A DNA stretch of 64,000 nucleotides from 13-2-20CM-66-19 sp963760225 (GTDB lineage: Bacteria; Pseudomonadota; Gammaproteobacteria; Steroidobacterales; Steroidobacteraceae): NCBI GenBank assembly GCA_963760225.1, contig CAVXCD010000003.1, forward strand, positions 1,984,001 through 2,048,000, given 5' to 3'. Numbering within the stretch: the stretch's first letter is position 1; each line of letters starts with the position of its first letter. Shown here piece after piece: positions 26,970 through 35,439 of the stretch. The notes below the pieces were generated by a model, which saw nothing but the letters and a program-made list of their open reading frames with translations, searched no databases and was not told the DNA's origin. Position numbers and translations under genes: made by a program.

Positions 26970-27013
26970 AAAAAAGGGCGCCCGGGGATTCATCAACACC
27001 CTCGAGCGCCCTT
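26970..27013 (-). terminator. Rho-independent terminator of tRNA-Val
   Basis: Minus strand: AAGGGCGC pairs with GCGCCCTT and is followed by T residues (A-run at 26970-26975 on the plus strand), nine bases downstream of the tRNA-Val 3' end and upstream of thrS. Confidence 0.8.
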
Positions 27014-27021
27014 GCGGTCAC

Positions 27022-27096
27022 TGGTAGGCGCGAGTGGGATCGAACCACCGACCACCACCATGTCAAGGTGATGCTCTACCACTGAGCTACGCGCCT
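27022..27096 (-). tRNA. tRNA-Val (GAC)
   Basis: Minus strand: acceptor AGGCGCG/CGCGCCT, D-arm AGCTCAGTGGTAGAGC, anticodon arm TCACC-TTGACAT-GGTGG with anticodon GAC, T-arm with GGTTCGATCC, encoded CCA. All arms are intact. Confidence 0.93.
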
Positions 27097-27177
27097 GAAG
27101 ACCTGTTCGCGACGAGGGCCGCGAACGATACAAGAGTGGGCAGGGCTAAGCAAGCTATTGCAAGATATTCCAAGCAC

Positions 27178-29205
27178 TTACGTCGCGGTCGACGGCGCCG
27201 GGAAGCCGAGTTCGAGCTGCTTGAGGCGCGAGATCTCATCGCGCAGCGCCGCGGCCGCCTCGAATTCGAGATTGCGCGCCTTGCGCAGCATCTCCGCTTC
27301 CAGCTGGCGGATCTCCTTCACCAGCACCTCGGGCTTCAGATCCGCCGCGTTCACGGTCTTGCCGCCGCGCCGGCGCAACAGCGCGGACGGTGCGCCCTCG
27401 GCACGGGCACCCTCCATGATGTCCGTGACTGCCTTGTGGATGCCGCGCGGGGTAATGCCGTGCTCGGCGTTGTACTCGAGCTGTTTGCTGCGGCGGCGGT
27501 CGGTCTCCTCGATCGCCCGCTGCATCGAGCCGGTCATGCGATCGGCGTAGAGAATCGCGCGGCCGTGGATGTTGCGCGCGGCGCGGCCGATCGTCTGGAT
27601 GAGCGAGTTGTCCGAGCGCAGGAACCCTTCCTTGTCGGCATCGAGCATCGCCACCAGCGCGACCTCCGGCATGTCGAGGCCCTCGCGCAGCAGATTAATG
27701 CCCACCAGCACATCGAACTTGCCGAGACGCAGGTCGCGGATGATCTCGGTGCGCTCGACCGTCTCGATGTCCGCGTGCAGGTAGCGCACGCGCACGTCGT
27801 GCTCGGCGAGGTAGTCGGTGAGGTCCTCCGCCATGCGCTTGGTGAGCGTGGTGATCAGCACGCGCTCGCCCACCGCGGCGCACTTCCTGATCTCCGACAG
27901 CACGTCATCCACCTGCGTGCCCACCGGGCGCACCTCGACCTGCGGGTCGATGAGCCCGGTCGGGCGCACCAGCTGCTCGACGACCTGCGCGGAGCGCTTG
28001 GCCTCGTAGCCTGCGGGGGTGGCAGAGACGAAGATCATCTGCGGCGCGAGCTGCTCCCACTCCTCGAACTTCAGCGGCCGGTTATCGAGCGCGGACGGCA
28101 GCCGGAAGCCGTACTCAACCAGTACCTCCTTGCGCGAGCGGTCGCCGCGGTACATGGCGCCGAGCTGCGGGATCGTCTGGTGGCTCTCGTCGACGAACAG
28201 CAGCGCGCTCTTGGGCAGGTAATCGAACAGGCACGGCGGCGGCTCGCCCGGGGCGCGTCCGGAAAGATAGCGCGAGTAGTTCTCGATACCCGCGCAATAA
28301 CCAACCTCCTTGATCATTTCCATGTCGAAGCGGGTGCGTTGCTCCAGGCGCTGCGCTTCCAGCAGCCGCCCGCCGTCACGCAGCTCCTTCAAGCGCATCC
28401 GCAGGTCCTCGCGGATCTGGTCTACCGCCCCGATCAGGCGCTCGCGCGGGGTGACGTAGTGCGTGCCCGGATAGACGGTAAAGCGCGGCACCTTGCGCGC
28501 GACGGCCCCGGTGAGCGGGTCGAAGAGCGTCAGGGAATCGACCACGTCGTCGAATAGCTCGACGCGCACCGCCTCGCGCTCGGATTCGGCCGGAAAGATG
28601 TCGATCACATCGCCGCGCACGCGATAGGTGCCTTGCGTGAGATCGAGCTCGTTGCGCGTGTATTGCATCTCCGCCAGCCGCCGCAGGAGCCTGCGCTGGT
28701 CGAGCCGCTCGCCGCGCACCAGGTGCAGCACCATCGACAGGTACGCCTGCGGGTCGCCGAGCCCGTAGATCGAGGAGACGGTCGCGACGATAATCGAATC
28801 GGGGCGCTCGAGCAGTGCCTTGGTAGCCGACAAGCGCATCTGCTCGATGTGCTCGTTCACCGAGGAATCCTTCTCGATATAGGTATCGGAGGACGGCACA
28901 TAGGCTTCGGGCTGGTAGTAGTCGTAGTAGGAGACGAAGTACTCCACCGCGTTGTGCGGGAAAAACTCGCGGAATTCGCCGTAGAGCTGCGCGGCGAGCG
29001 TCTTGTTGTGCGCCAGCACCATCGCCGGGCGCTGCACGCGCTCGATCACGGATGCCGCGGTCATGGTCTTGCCGCTGCCCGTGACCCCGAGCAGCGTCTG
29101 GTGCGCCAGCCCCGCGTTGAGGCCTTCGACGAGCTTGTCGATCGCCTGCGGCTGATCACCGGCGGGCTCGAAGCCAGCCTCGAGCTTGAAGGGTTGCGGA
29201 TTCAT
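27178..29205 (-). CDS. uvrB: Excinuclease ABC subunit B
   Basis: A 675-residue UvrB, the damage-verifying helicase-like subunit of nucleotide excision repair. Walker A GVTGSGKT near residue 38, the beta-hairpin region YYDYYQPEAYVPSSDTYIEK (about 92-111), DESH (motif II), SATPAGYE (motif III), motif VI QTIGRAARN and the C-terminal UVR motif ending in FEAAAALRDEISRLK that contacts UvrC. Start at ATG 29205 (MNPQPFKLEAGFEPAGDQ) by homology; an in-frame start at 29268 is less likely. Divergent from aspC. Confidence 0.97.
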   Translation of the reverse strand: MNPQPFKLEAGFEPAGDQPQAIDKLVEGLNAGLAHQTLLGVTGSGKTMTAASVIERVQRPAMVLAHNKTLAAQLYGEFREFFPHNAVEYFVSYYDYYQPEAYVPSSDTYIEKDSSVNEHIEQMRLSATKALLERPDSIIVATVSSIYGLGDPQAYLSMVLHLVRGERLDQRRLLRRLAEMQYTRNELDLTQGTYRVRGDVIDIFPAESEREAVRVELFDDVVDSLTLFDPLTGAVARKVPRFTVYPGTHYVTPRERLIGAVDQIREDLRMRLKELRDGGRLLEAQRLEQRTRFDMEMIKEVGYCAGIENYSRYLSGRAPGEPPPCLFDYLPKSALLFVDESHQTIPQLGAMYRGDRSRKEVLVEYGFRLPSALDNRPLKFEEWEQLAPQMIFVSATPAGYEAKRSAQVVEQLVRPTGLIDPQVEVRPVGTQVDDVLSEIRKCAAVGERVLITTLTKRMAEDLTDYLAEHDVRVRYLHADIETVERTEIIRDLRLGKFDVLVGINLLREGLDMPEVALVAMLDADKEGFLRSDNSLIQTIGRAARNIHGRAILYADRMTGSMQRAIEETDRRRSKQLEYNAEHGITPRGIHKAVTDIMEGARAEGAPSALLRRRGGKTVNAADLKPEVLVKEIRQLEAEMLRKARNLEFEAAAALRDEISRLKQLELGFPAPSTAT

Positions 29206-29321
29206 CTGTGAAGAGCTGCCGAGCTGGTGGCTGACGTCGGCGCCGTCCTGATGGCGGAGGCCTGACACAATCCCTTAATATAGCGGCGCGTCCCGATCTC
29301 AAGCGAACTACTGGAAATTCA

Positions 29322-30522
29322 GTGACCTTGCCCATCTCGCGGCGCGTCCAGCGCGTCAAGCCCTCGCCGACTCTCGCCGTCACGGCCCGCGCCGCCCGCC
29401 TCAAGGCCCAGGGCAAGGACGTGATCGGACTCGGCGCCGGGGAGCCGGACTTCGATACGCCGGCGCACATCGCCGAGGCTGGCGTCGAGGCGATCCGCGC
29501 CGGCTTCACCCGCTATACGAACGTCGAGGGGATCGACGAGCTCAAAGACGCCATCATCGCCAAGTTCGAGCGCGATAACGGCCTGACCTACGAGCGCGCG
29601 CAGATCCTGGTCTCGAGCGGTGCCAAGCAGACGCTCTACAACCTGTGCATGGCGGTGCTCGATCCGGGCGATGAGGTGGTCATTCCGGCGCCCTACTGGG
29701 TGTCGTACCCGGACATGGTGCTGCTCGCCGACGGGCTGCCCGTGATGCCGATCGCCGGGATGGCGCAGGGTTACAAGATCACCCCCCGCCAGCTTGCCGC
29801 CGCCATTACGCCCAAGACGCGCCTGCTGCTGCTCAACAGCCCCTGCAACCCGACCGGCGCTGCGTACACGCGCTCGGAGCTGCGCGCCCTGGGCGAGGTG
29901 CTCATCGAGCACCCGCGCATCCTCATCGGCACGGACGACATGTACGAGAAGATCTACTGGGAGCCGGAGCCCTTCTGCAGCCTGGTGACGGCGGTGCCCG
30001 AGCTCTACCAGCGCACCGTCACCATCAACGGCGTATCCAAGGCCTACGCCATGACGGGCTGGCGCATCGGCTACTGCGGCGGTCCGAAGGAAATCATCAC
30101 CGCCATGAGCACCATCCAGGGCCAGTCGACCTCCAATGCCTCGCAGCATCTCGCAGAAGGCGGCGGTGGCGGCGCTCAACGGCGACCAGGCGTGCGTCAC
30201 GAAGATGAACCAGGCGTTCAAGGAGCGGCGCGACTTCGTGGTGCGGGCGCTGAACGCGATGCCGGGCGTGAGCTGCCTGCCTGGCGCGGGCACGTTCTAC
30301 GCCTTCGCCGACGTATCGCGCGCGATGGCGCAGCTCGGCTGCCGCGACGATGTCGAGTTCACGGAGCTGCTGCTCAACGAGGCCGGGGTCGCCGTGGTGC
30401 CGGGCTCAGGCTTCGGGGCACCGGGGCACATGCGCCTGTCGTTCGCCTCGAGCCTGCCGACCCTCGAGAAGGCGCTCGAGCGTATCTCCCGCACGCTCAC
30501 TGCGCGCGTCGTCGCGGCCTGA
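29322..30522 (+). pseudogene. aspC: Aspartate aminotransferase, single-base frameshift
   Basis: A PLP-dependent class I aminotransferase (399 residues if repaired) interconverting aspartate/oxaloacetate and glutamate/2-oxoglutarate. Frame 1 runs from GTG 29322 with GLGAGEPDFDTP, NSPCNPTGA and the PLP-Lys region NGVSKAYAMTGWRIGY. At SNASQ the frame slips: one extra C near 30147 (tcgcagCatctcgcag). The true C-terminus, ISQKAAVAALNGDQ ... LPGAGTFYAFADVS ... GHMRLSFASSL, continues in the +1-shifted frame to a stop at 30522. Removing one base gives exactly 400 codons. Without repair, translation runs on to 30530 as Arg/Gly-rich nonsense. Either a real inactivating mutation or a sequencing or assembly error; there is no sign of decay elsewhere in the gene, which favours an error or a recent event. 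Confidence 0.85.
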
Positions 30523-30569
30523 AGGCTTAAGCGCTTCAAGCTGCGTGAGGCGAGCGCCGCGCGATCGCC

Positions 30570-30953
30570 ATGATCTGGTCGCTGCTCGCTGATCTGCTCG
30601 TCGTCCTGCACTTCGCTTTCACGACGTTCGTGATCTTCGGCGGCTTTCTCACCTGGCGCTGGCCGCGCGTGGCGCTCGCCCACCTGCCGGCACTTGTCTG
30701 GGGATGCTGGGTCGAGGTATCGCACAGCATCTGCCCGCTCACTCCGCTCGAGAATCACTGGCGACACCTGGGCGGTGAGGCGGGTTACAGCGGCGGCTTT
30801 CTCGCGCACTACCTGGTGAGCGTTTTGTATCCACCCGGCCTCACCTGGCACATCCAGTGGGTGCTCGCGGGGCTGCTGCTGGGGATCAATGCGATCGGCT
30901 ACGGCCGGCTGCTGCTGCGCCGGCGCCGCCCCCCGCCGAAGCGGGTTCCTTGA
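30570..30953 (+). CDS. DUF2784 membrane protein
   Basis: A 127-residue inner-membrane protein with three or four helices (about 3-22, 33-52, 75-90, 95-113). Family signatures: DLLVVLHFAFTTFVIFGG, CPLTPLEN and GGFLAHYL. DUF2784 proteins are widespread and uncharacterised. It follows aspC by 47 bases on the same strand; the ATG at 30570 begins the first helix directly. A basic RRRRPPPKRVP tail is cytoplasmic. Confidence 0.88.
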   Translation: MIWSLLADLLVVLHFAFTTFVIFGGFLTWRWPRVALAHLPALVWGCWVEVSHSICPLTPLENHWRHLGGEAGYSGGFLAHYLVSVLYPPGLTWHIQWVLAGLLLGINAIGYGRLLLRRRRPPPKRVP

Positions 30954-31005
30954 CTCGGCCGGCGCCGGTGCCGGAGAATTCGCGCCCTTCGCAGCGCCCG
31001 CCCGT

Positions 31006-31080
31006 TCCCCGGTAGCTCAGCGGTAGAGCATCGGACTGTTAATCCGTTGGTCGTTGGTTCGATTCCAACCCGGGGAGCCA
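31006..31080 (+). tRNA. tRNA-Asn (GTT), integration site of the island
   Basis: Acceptor TCCCCGG/CCGGGGA, D-arm AGCTCAGCGGTAGAGC, anticodon arm CGGAC-TGTTAAT-CCGTT (anticodon GTT), T-arm GGTTCGATTCC, discriminator G, encoded CCA. The last 17 bases recur at 47306-47322, so the gene is the attachment site of the adjoining island and was kept whole by the insertion. Confidence 0.95.
31064..31080 (+). repeat. attL, left 17-bp direct repeat of the island
   Basis: TCCAACCCGGGGAGCCA, the 3' end of tRNA-Asn, identical to 47306-47322. Between here and the integrase start are short G/C-runs of the form gcgtgcccc repeated twice (31241-31268), possible integrase arm sites. Confidence 0.85.
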
Positions 31081-31259
31081 TTAACCCCTAATCAGGGGGT
31101 CTCAGCTGATCCCGCCTTGCTCGCCTCACGGGACTAAAACTACTTTAATCAATGAATTACGTGCTCGCATCGTCCCGAGCCGTAACTTGACAGCACTCGG
31201 TACTCAGGGGTACGGATAGGGGAACGGGAGTAAATCCCAGAGCGCGTGCCCCCACGAGC

Positions 31260-32498
31260 GTGCCCCTAAACGGCGACTTCTCGAGTTTGCGTACCCCCTT
31301 GAGACTCACCGACACCGCGATCCGTAATGCGCGCCCCGACGATCGGCCGAGGAAGCTCTTCGACGGCGACGGCCTGTACCTGTTTATCTCGACCACGGGA
31401 CACAAGGCCTGGCGCTTCAAGTACTACTTCGCCGGTAAGGAAAAGCACCTTCAGTTCGGCCGTTATCCCGAGATCACACTCAAGGTCGCCCGCGACCGCC
31501 GCCTTGAGGCGCGCCGCGCGCTCGAGATGGGCAAGGATCCTGGTGCGATCCAGAAAGCGGAGCGCGCTGCACGCTCGGCGAGCTTCGAGGCCCTTGCAAC
31601 GGAGTGGCTCGAGCTGCAGCGGCACAAGCTCACGCCCAAGACGTTTGACAACAAGCGCGAGCGCTTCGCTGCGTTCGTCTTCCCTTACCTGGGCAAGCGT
31701 CCGGTGGCGGAGATCAAGGCCCTCGACATGCTTGACGTCCTCAAGCGCATTGAGGAGCGGGGTCGGCATGAGACCGCGCACCGCGTGCGCTCCGAATGCG
31801 GGAACGTCTTCCGCTTCGCCGTGGTGACCGGACGAGCGGAACGGGATCCGACGGTCGACCTTCGCGGCGCGATCGCCGCCGTCGTACGCCGCAATCGTCC
31901 TGCCATCGTCGATCCGGTCCGGATCGGTGAGCTGATGCGGGCAATCGCCGGCTACCACGGCGACGTCTCCACCGAGTTCGCCCTGAAGCTCCTGCCGCTA
32001 ACGTTCGTGCGCCCTGGCGAACTTCGGCTCGCCGAGTGGTCGGAGTTCAACCTGCCCGCGGCCGAATGGCGCATTCCCGCGGCGCGCATGAAGATGCGCG
32101 AGCTTCACCTGGTGCCCCTCTCGAGTCAGGCGCTCGCGCTTCTCAAAGACCTTCACGTGCTGACTGGTTCCGGCCGTCTCGTATTTCCTTCGATTCGTTC
32201 AAGGGAGCGGCCGATCAGCGATAACACGCTCAATGCCGCACTCCGTCGTCTCGGATTCGCTGGCGACGAGATGGTTGCGCATGGCTTTCGGTCCATGGCG
32301 TCGACCTGTCTCAACGAGGAGGGTTGGCACCCGGATCTTATCGAGCTGCAGCTGGCCCATGCTGAGCGTAACGACGTCCGCGGAGCCTACAATCGCGCGC
32401 AACGCCTGGCCGAGCGCCGCAAGATGATGCAGGCGTGGGCGGACTACCTCGATCGACTGCGTGCCGGTGCTTCACAGCCCATGCTGACCGCAGCCTGA
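31260..32498 (+). CDS. P4-type tyrosine integrase
   Basis: A tyrosine recombinase of about 400 residues with the N-terminal DUF4102 arm-binding domain (LTDTAIRNARPDDRPRKLFD, GLYLFI) followed by a SAM-like core-binding region and the catalytic domain. Catalytic residues visible: Arg in TFVRPGELRL, HxxR in VAHGFRSMAST, second His in LQLAHAERNDVRG and the nucleophile in AYNRA. It sits 180 bases from tRNA-Asn and would catalyse integration into its 3' end. The start is uncertain: GTG 31260 gives 412 residues, but TTG 31299 (RLTDTAIRNA) matches relatives better. Confidence 0.93.
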   Translation: MPLNGDFSSLRTPLRLTDTAIRNARPDDRPRKLFDGDGLYLFISTTGHKAWRFKYYFAGKEKHLQFGRYPEITLKVARDRRLEARRALEMGKDPGAIQKAERAARSASFEALATEWLELQRHKLTPKTFDNKRERFAAFVFPYLGKRPVAEIKALDMLDVLKRIEERGRHETAHRVRSECGNVFRFAVVTGRAERDPTVDLRGAIAAVVRRNRPAIVDPVRIGELMRAIAGYHGDVSTEFALKLLPLTFVRPGELRLAEWSEFNLPAAEWRIPAARMKMRELHLVPLSSQALALLKDLHVLTGSGRLVFPSIRSRERPISDNTLNAALRRLGFAGDEMVAHGFRSMASTCLNEEGWHPDLIELQLAHAERNDVRGAYNRAQRLAERRKMMQAWADYLDRLRAGASQPMLTAA

Positions 32499-32582
32499 TG
32501 GGTGGTCGGAACTACGTTCGCATCGGGCTAAGAGTATTTTGGCTGGCCGTCCGCCTGCCGGACAGACGGCCTGCCGATGCTT

Positions 32583-33383
32583 CTAAGGCGCGTTGCCCTG
32601 CGCCAGCTCCCACTGGTAGCGGTGGCCCAGGGGGGTGATCAACATTGCTGAGATGTAGTCAGTGCCCTTCCACTGGCTCACCTGCATCGCGTGCAGGTAG
32701 TACCGGCTGAGGCCATTCTCGTCGGGCTTGGTGAACGCGAGGATGGGACTGCCACTGAAGCCGCGCAGCGTGCTGAAGGGATTTGTCGCCACACGGCCGT
32801 AAAACATCGGCGCGTCCGTCTCTGCGAATCCTTCTGGGCGCTGCGGCTCCGGGATCACGCGCATCATCATCAGATTGAATCTGAAGTTCTCGGGTCCAGT
32901 CTGAATGGTTCCCTGCTCAGGCAAGCCCACGAGCTGATACTCAATGATCTCGTCTGGTTGTGCCGGCGCGGCCCAGAACGGTTCCGAAAATGGCACGACG
33001 CGGTTGGCTTCGAGCAGCTGACAAGTGTTGAACGGTGGGAACAGAACGCCGTAGTCCCAAGTCGCATCTTCGCTGAGCGTGTGAGGCTCCGCAGCGTCCC
33101 AATCGAACGGAATCGGTCCTGGGGACAGAGCATCGGTTCCGAGGCCATCGAGCAGTCGTCCGTGCGTAAGCTTGTAGCCGTGTGCTCGTGCCTTAGCAAC
33201 GCACCGGATGCAATGGCCGGCCGTGAAGAGCATCCAGCGGCCGTCCACTGAGAACAGCATCGCGGAGTAGAACTGGTGGACCTCTTGCCTGTCCTTCTCA
33301 AGCCGCAGATGGATCGGCACGAAGTGCTTCAGGAACTGTTTCACCCGCTTGGGGTTCTCCCACTCGGGGCGTAGCTCAACCAC
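32583..33383 (-). CDS. Trypsin-like serine protease in the Ubl operon
   Basis: A 266-residue protein with a chymotrypsin-fold triad as read from sequence: His57 in LFTAGHC, Asp110 in WDYGVLF (candidate) and Ser210 in RGFSGSPIL. There is no signal peptide, so it is cytoplasmic, unlike most trypsin-like proteases. GTG 33383 is chosen as start because GGGAGG lies five bases upstream; the frame extends to 33590 without one. It is the last gene of the leftward ubiquitin-like operon, 19 bases after the small protein at 33403. Likely role: proteolysis linked to Ubl conjugation (processing, effector or killing); that is inference from position. No activation propeptide is evident. Confidence 0.72.
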   Translation of the reverse strand: MVELRPEWENPKRVKQFLKHFVPIHLRLEKDRQEVHQFYSAMLFSVDGRWMLFTAGHCIRCVAKARAHGYKLTHGRLLDGLGTDALSPGPIPFDWDAAEPHTLSEDATWDYGVLFPPFNTCQLLEANRVVPFSEPFWAAPAQPDEIIEYQLVGLPEQGTIQTGPENFRFNLMMMRVIPEPQRPEGFAETDAPMFYGRVATNPFSTLRGFSGSPILAFTKPDENGLSRYYLHAMQVSQWKGTDYISAMLITPLGHRYQWELAQGNAP

Positions 33384-33402
33384 ACTGCCCTCCCGTGTGC
33401 CG

Positions 33403-33663
33403 TCAGTCGTTTGACGCGCGGCTTTTCGCCAGCAGCAGCGAAAGCTTATAAAGGTTGCATTGAACGGTTGCGGTACCACCACCGTTGACACGGAAGTCCC
33501 TGATTGTAATGAATAACGCACCCGGCCGGAGTTGAGCATCGTATCCAGATTCGTCACGGAATCGCAGCACCCGACAGATCGTCGTACCAATGGCCGTACC
33601 CGCTAACTTCGAAGCATGCAGCCCCATATGGCGATCAGTTTGCGCACGGTAGTTCACGGGCAT
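33403..33663 (-). CDS. Small unknown protein of the Ubl operon (86 aa)
   Basis: Starts at ATG 33663, inside the last ten codons of the E1 gene (29-base overlap), with ACGCGGGG upstream. The sequence is beta-rich in the middle (GALFITIRDFRVNGGGTATVQCNLYKLSLLL, segments) with a basic end. It is not the DUF6527 zinc protein often found with such systems, since it has only two Cys. No family recognised. Overlap on one side and 19 bases to the protease on the other argue that it is expressed as part of the operon. A substrate, adaptor or immunity-like role is possible but unsupported. Confidence 0.5.
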   Translation of the reverse strand: MPVNYRAQTDRHMGLHASKLAGTAIGTTICRVLRFRDESGYDAQLRPGALFITIRDFRVNGGGTATVQCNLYKLSLLLAKSRASND

Positions 33664-35059
33664 CCCCGCGTCCGTATCGGGAGTTGTCTGCCGTTGAGCA
33701 TTCAGTGCAGTTGGGATCACGGCGGGGCTCCTCGTACTTCACTCGCCCGGTGAGATGATCGAAACGAGCGAAGGGCGCAGGTCGGGCCTCACTCTGAAGA
33801 CCAAGAAAGTAAAACAGAAAGTCATTAACCGCGTGGGCAGCAGACACTGCGTTCAAAGTGATCACGCTCGGGTTTGGTACCGGCGTGCCATACTGTTGCT
33901 CAGCGCGCTCACGATCTGTCTTCCATTCCTCCGCGAGCTTTGTTGCGTCAATCAGTTGATTGCACAGAAGGCAGCCGATACCAGGTCTCACACTTCGCAC
34001 TACGCTGAACGCGGCCTCGATTCGCCCGTTGGTTGCGTTGGTTGTCACCTTTGATCCAAGTTGCACACCAGGAATGAAGTATTGATTCACGATTGCGTTG
34101 AACACCAGTCGAGCACGCATCGTGTCCGCGGCCAGAAAGATGTAGTCACAGCTCAGAACCTCGCTCGCGACATCCAGCCGAGAAAAGTCGTCCTGAATAA
34201 GGCTCGTACGAATTCCCGGCTGTGCCTCACGCGCAATCCGTTCCGCAATCTTTACTTTGGCGGCGCCCTTTCGGCGCCACCTAGGCAAGTCCTTAGCACG
34301 CGCGCCGACCACACGCGAAATGTTGGATGCTTCTAACCGGTCAGGATCGATCAAAATGAGTTCGCCCACACCAAGCCGAGCCAGGTACTCGCTAACCAAT
34401 GATCCAATGCCACCCAGCCCAATCACAGCTACCCTTGCTGCGCGCATCAACCTCTGGCCAGGTTCCCCAAACATCAGGACTTGTCTGTCGTACGAGCTAT
34501 CGGTGGCAATCGAATCGACTGACCTCCCAGCCCACCGCGCGTCCGCGTACTGTCGAACAAAGCGATCACCGATAATCCGGGCCTCCTTCAACGTAGTTCG
34601 CTCGCCACTTGGAAGCCATAGATCGAGCTCTATCGCGCCCCTGGCAAGCACCAACGCGCCTACTGGCATCCCGGCCGAAATGTCGCGCAGTGCCGGATAA
34701 CCGCGAGCGTGCGATTCAAGATCCACTGAACTGAAGGCGACACTTCCCTCTCCACCATGGTTGTGGATCGCAAGGTACACAAGCCTTTGATCTCGACAGT
34801 ATGTGATTCTCTGATGGATGAACGAGGCCAGCAGCGTGTTATAGCCACGCTTACCCAACGTGTAGTCGACATCTTCACGGGCCACAAACAGATCGCGCGC
34901 GAGCAGCCTCGAGTACCCCACTCCTTCGTGCCAACCTGCGGCAATCACCGCGGCGTGCTCCTTCCCGTCACCTGGAAACAGGTGTCTCTCGAGGGCATCG
35001 TGCAACGCCTCCGGAATTACGAGGGTTGTGATCCGACTCAGGCCAAGTGTTGAAGCCAA
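33635..35059 (-). CDS. JAB (MPN) peptidase - E1-like adenylyltransferase fusion
   Basis: A 474-residue two-domain protein. Residues about 10-160: JAB/MPN isopeptidase with a JAMM zinc site, Glu34 (KEHAAVI), H99-x-H101 (IHNHGGEG) and S110-x-x-D113 (FSSVD). Residues about 190-460: ThiF/MoeB/E1-like domain with the ATP loop VIGLGGIGSLVSEYLARLG, the acidic DPDRLEASNISR, and two CxxC pairs (GCLLC, NCTEC) for structural zinc. Such fusions would trim or remove a ubiquitin-like protein and activate it by adenylation. The loop where E1s carry the thioester Cys reads GTPVPNPSVITLNAV and has no Cys. Start is TTG 35059 with AAGGTG upstream, overlapping the E2 gene by 22 bases. Confidence 0.85.
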   Translation of the reverse strand: MASTLGLSRITTLVIPEALHDALERHLFPGDGKEHAAVIAAGWHEGVGYSRLLARDLFVAREDVDYTLGKRGYNTLLASFIHQRITYCRDQRLVYLAIHNHGGEGSVAFSSVDLESHARGYPALRDISAGMPVGALVLARGAIELDLWLPSGERTTLKEARIIGDRFVRQYADARWAGRSVDSIATDSSYDRQVLMFGEPGQRLMRAARVAVIGLGGIGSLVSEYLARLGVGELILIDPDRLEASNISRVVGARAKDLPRWRRKGAAKVKIAERIAREAQPGIRTSLIQDDFSRLDVASEVLSCDYIFLAADTMRARLVFNAIVNQYFIPGVQLGSKVTTNATNGRIEAAFSVVRSVRPGIGCLLCNQLIDATKLAEEWKTDRERAEQQYGTPVPNPSVITLNAVSAAHAVNDFLFYFLGLQSEARPAPFARFDHLTGRVKYEEPRRDPNCTECSTADNSRYGRGDARELPCAN

Positions 35060-35424
35060 TGCAGCACCTTCTGAAACTTTAAAGCTACTGTCTGTACGTT
35101 CGGGTCAAGACGATTGGTCCGCCGCGATATTTGGAGTGCAGGTCGTCCCATGAAATTCGCGCAAGGTGTAACCGGCGCGACCCAAGGCTTGCCGTCCGCG
35201 CGAGTGACATCGCCTCCGATAAAGAGGGGATAGACATCGGCGTACGGACACTGCGGCGGGATGTGCCCCGCGATCCAAGTCCGCTCTGGACGGAATTTCG
35301 GTCCGAGTTCAATCGGTTCCACACGCACATATGCACCACCGTCCGGGGTCTCCTGCACGAAAACCTCGCCACTGGGGAAGGTGACTCGCAAACCCTTCAC
35401 TGCCTCCTCGACCGTCGACTTCAT
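35038..35424 (-). CDS. E2-like (UBC-fold) protein, prokaryotic family E type
   Basis: A 128-residue protein between the Ubl and the E1 gene. The central IPPQCPYADVYPLFIGG resembles the conserved Pro-rich strand before an E2 active site, and MGRPALQISRRTN followed by KFQKVLHWLQ matches the SR-H/R-N-W...L..L tail of the prokaryotic E2 family E. Two Cys residues, C59 and C88 (VTPCANF), are candidates for a thioester; C88 lies nearer the expected place. No HPN motif is present. It starts 15 bases after the Ubl stop. The assignment rests on context as well as motif and would need a structure comparison. Confidence 0.7.
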   Translation of the reverse strand: MKSTVEEAVKGLRVTFPSGEVFVQETPDGGAYVRVEPIELGPKFRPERTWIAGHIPPQCPYADVYPLFIGGDVTRADGKPWVAPVTPCANFMGRPALQISRRTNRLDPNVQTVALKFQKVLHWLQHLA

Positions 35425-35439
35425 AGGTGCTCTTTCGCC

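Noticed and set aside
27034..28557. 507-codon plus-strand frame antisense to uvrB
   Set aside because: Composition is the mirror of the UvrB codons and it begins inside tRNA-Val; no family match by eye.
30140..30155. Programmed ribosomal frameshift in aspC
   Set aside because: No slippery heptamer or downstream structure is visible; a single inserted base is simpler and aspartate aminotransferases are not known to frameshift.
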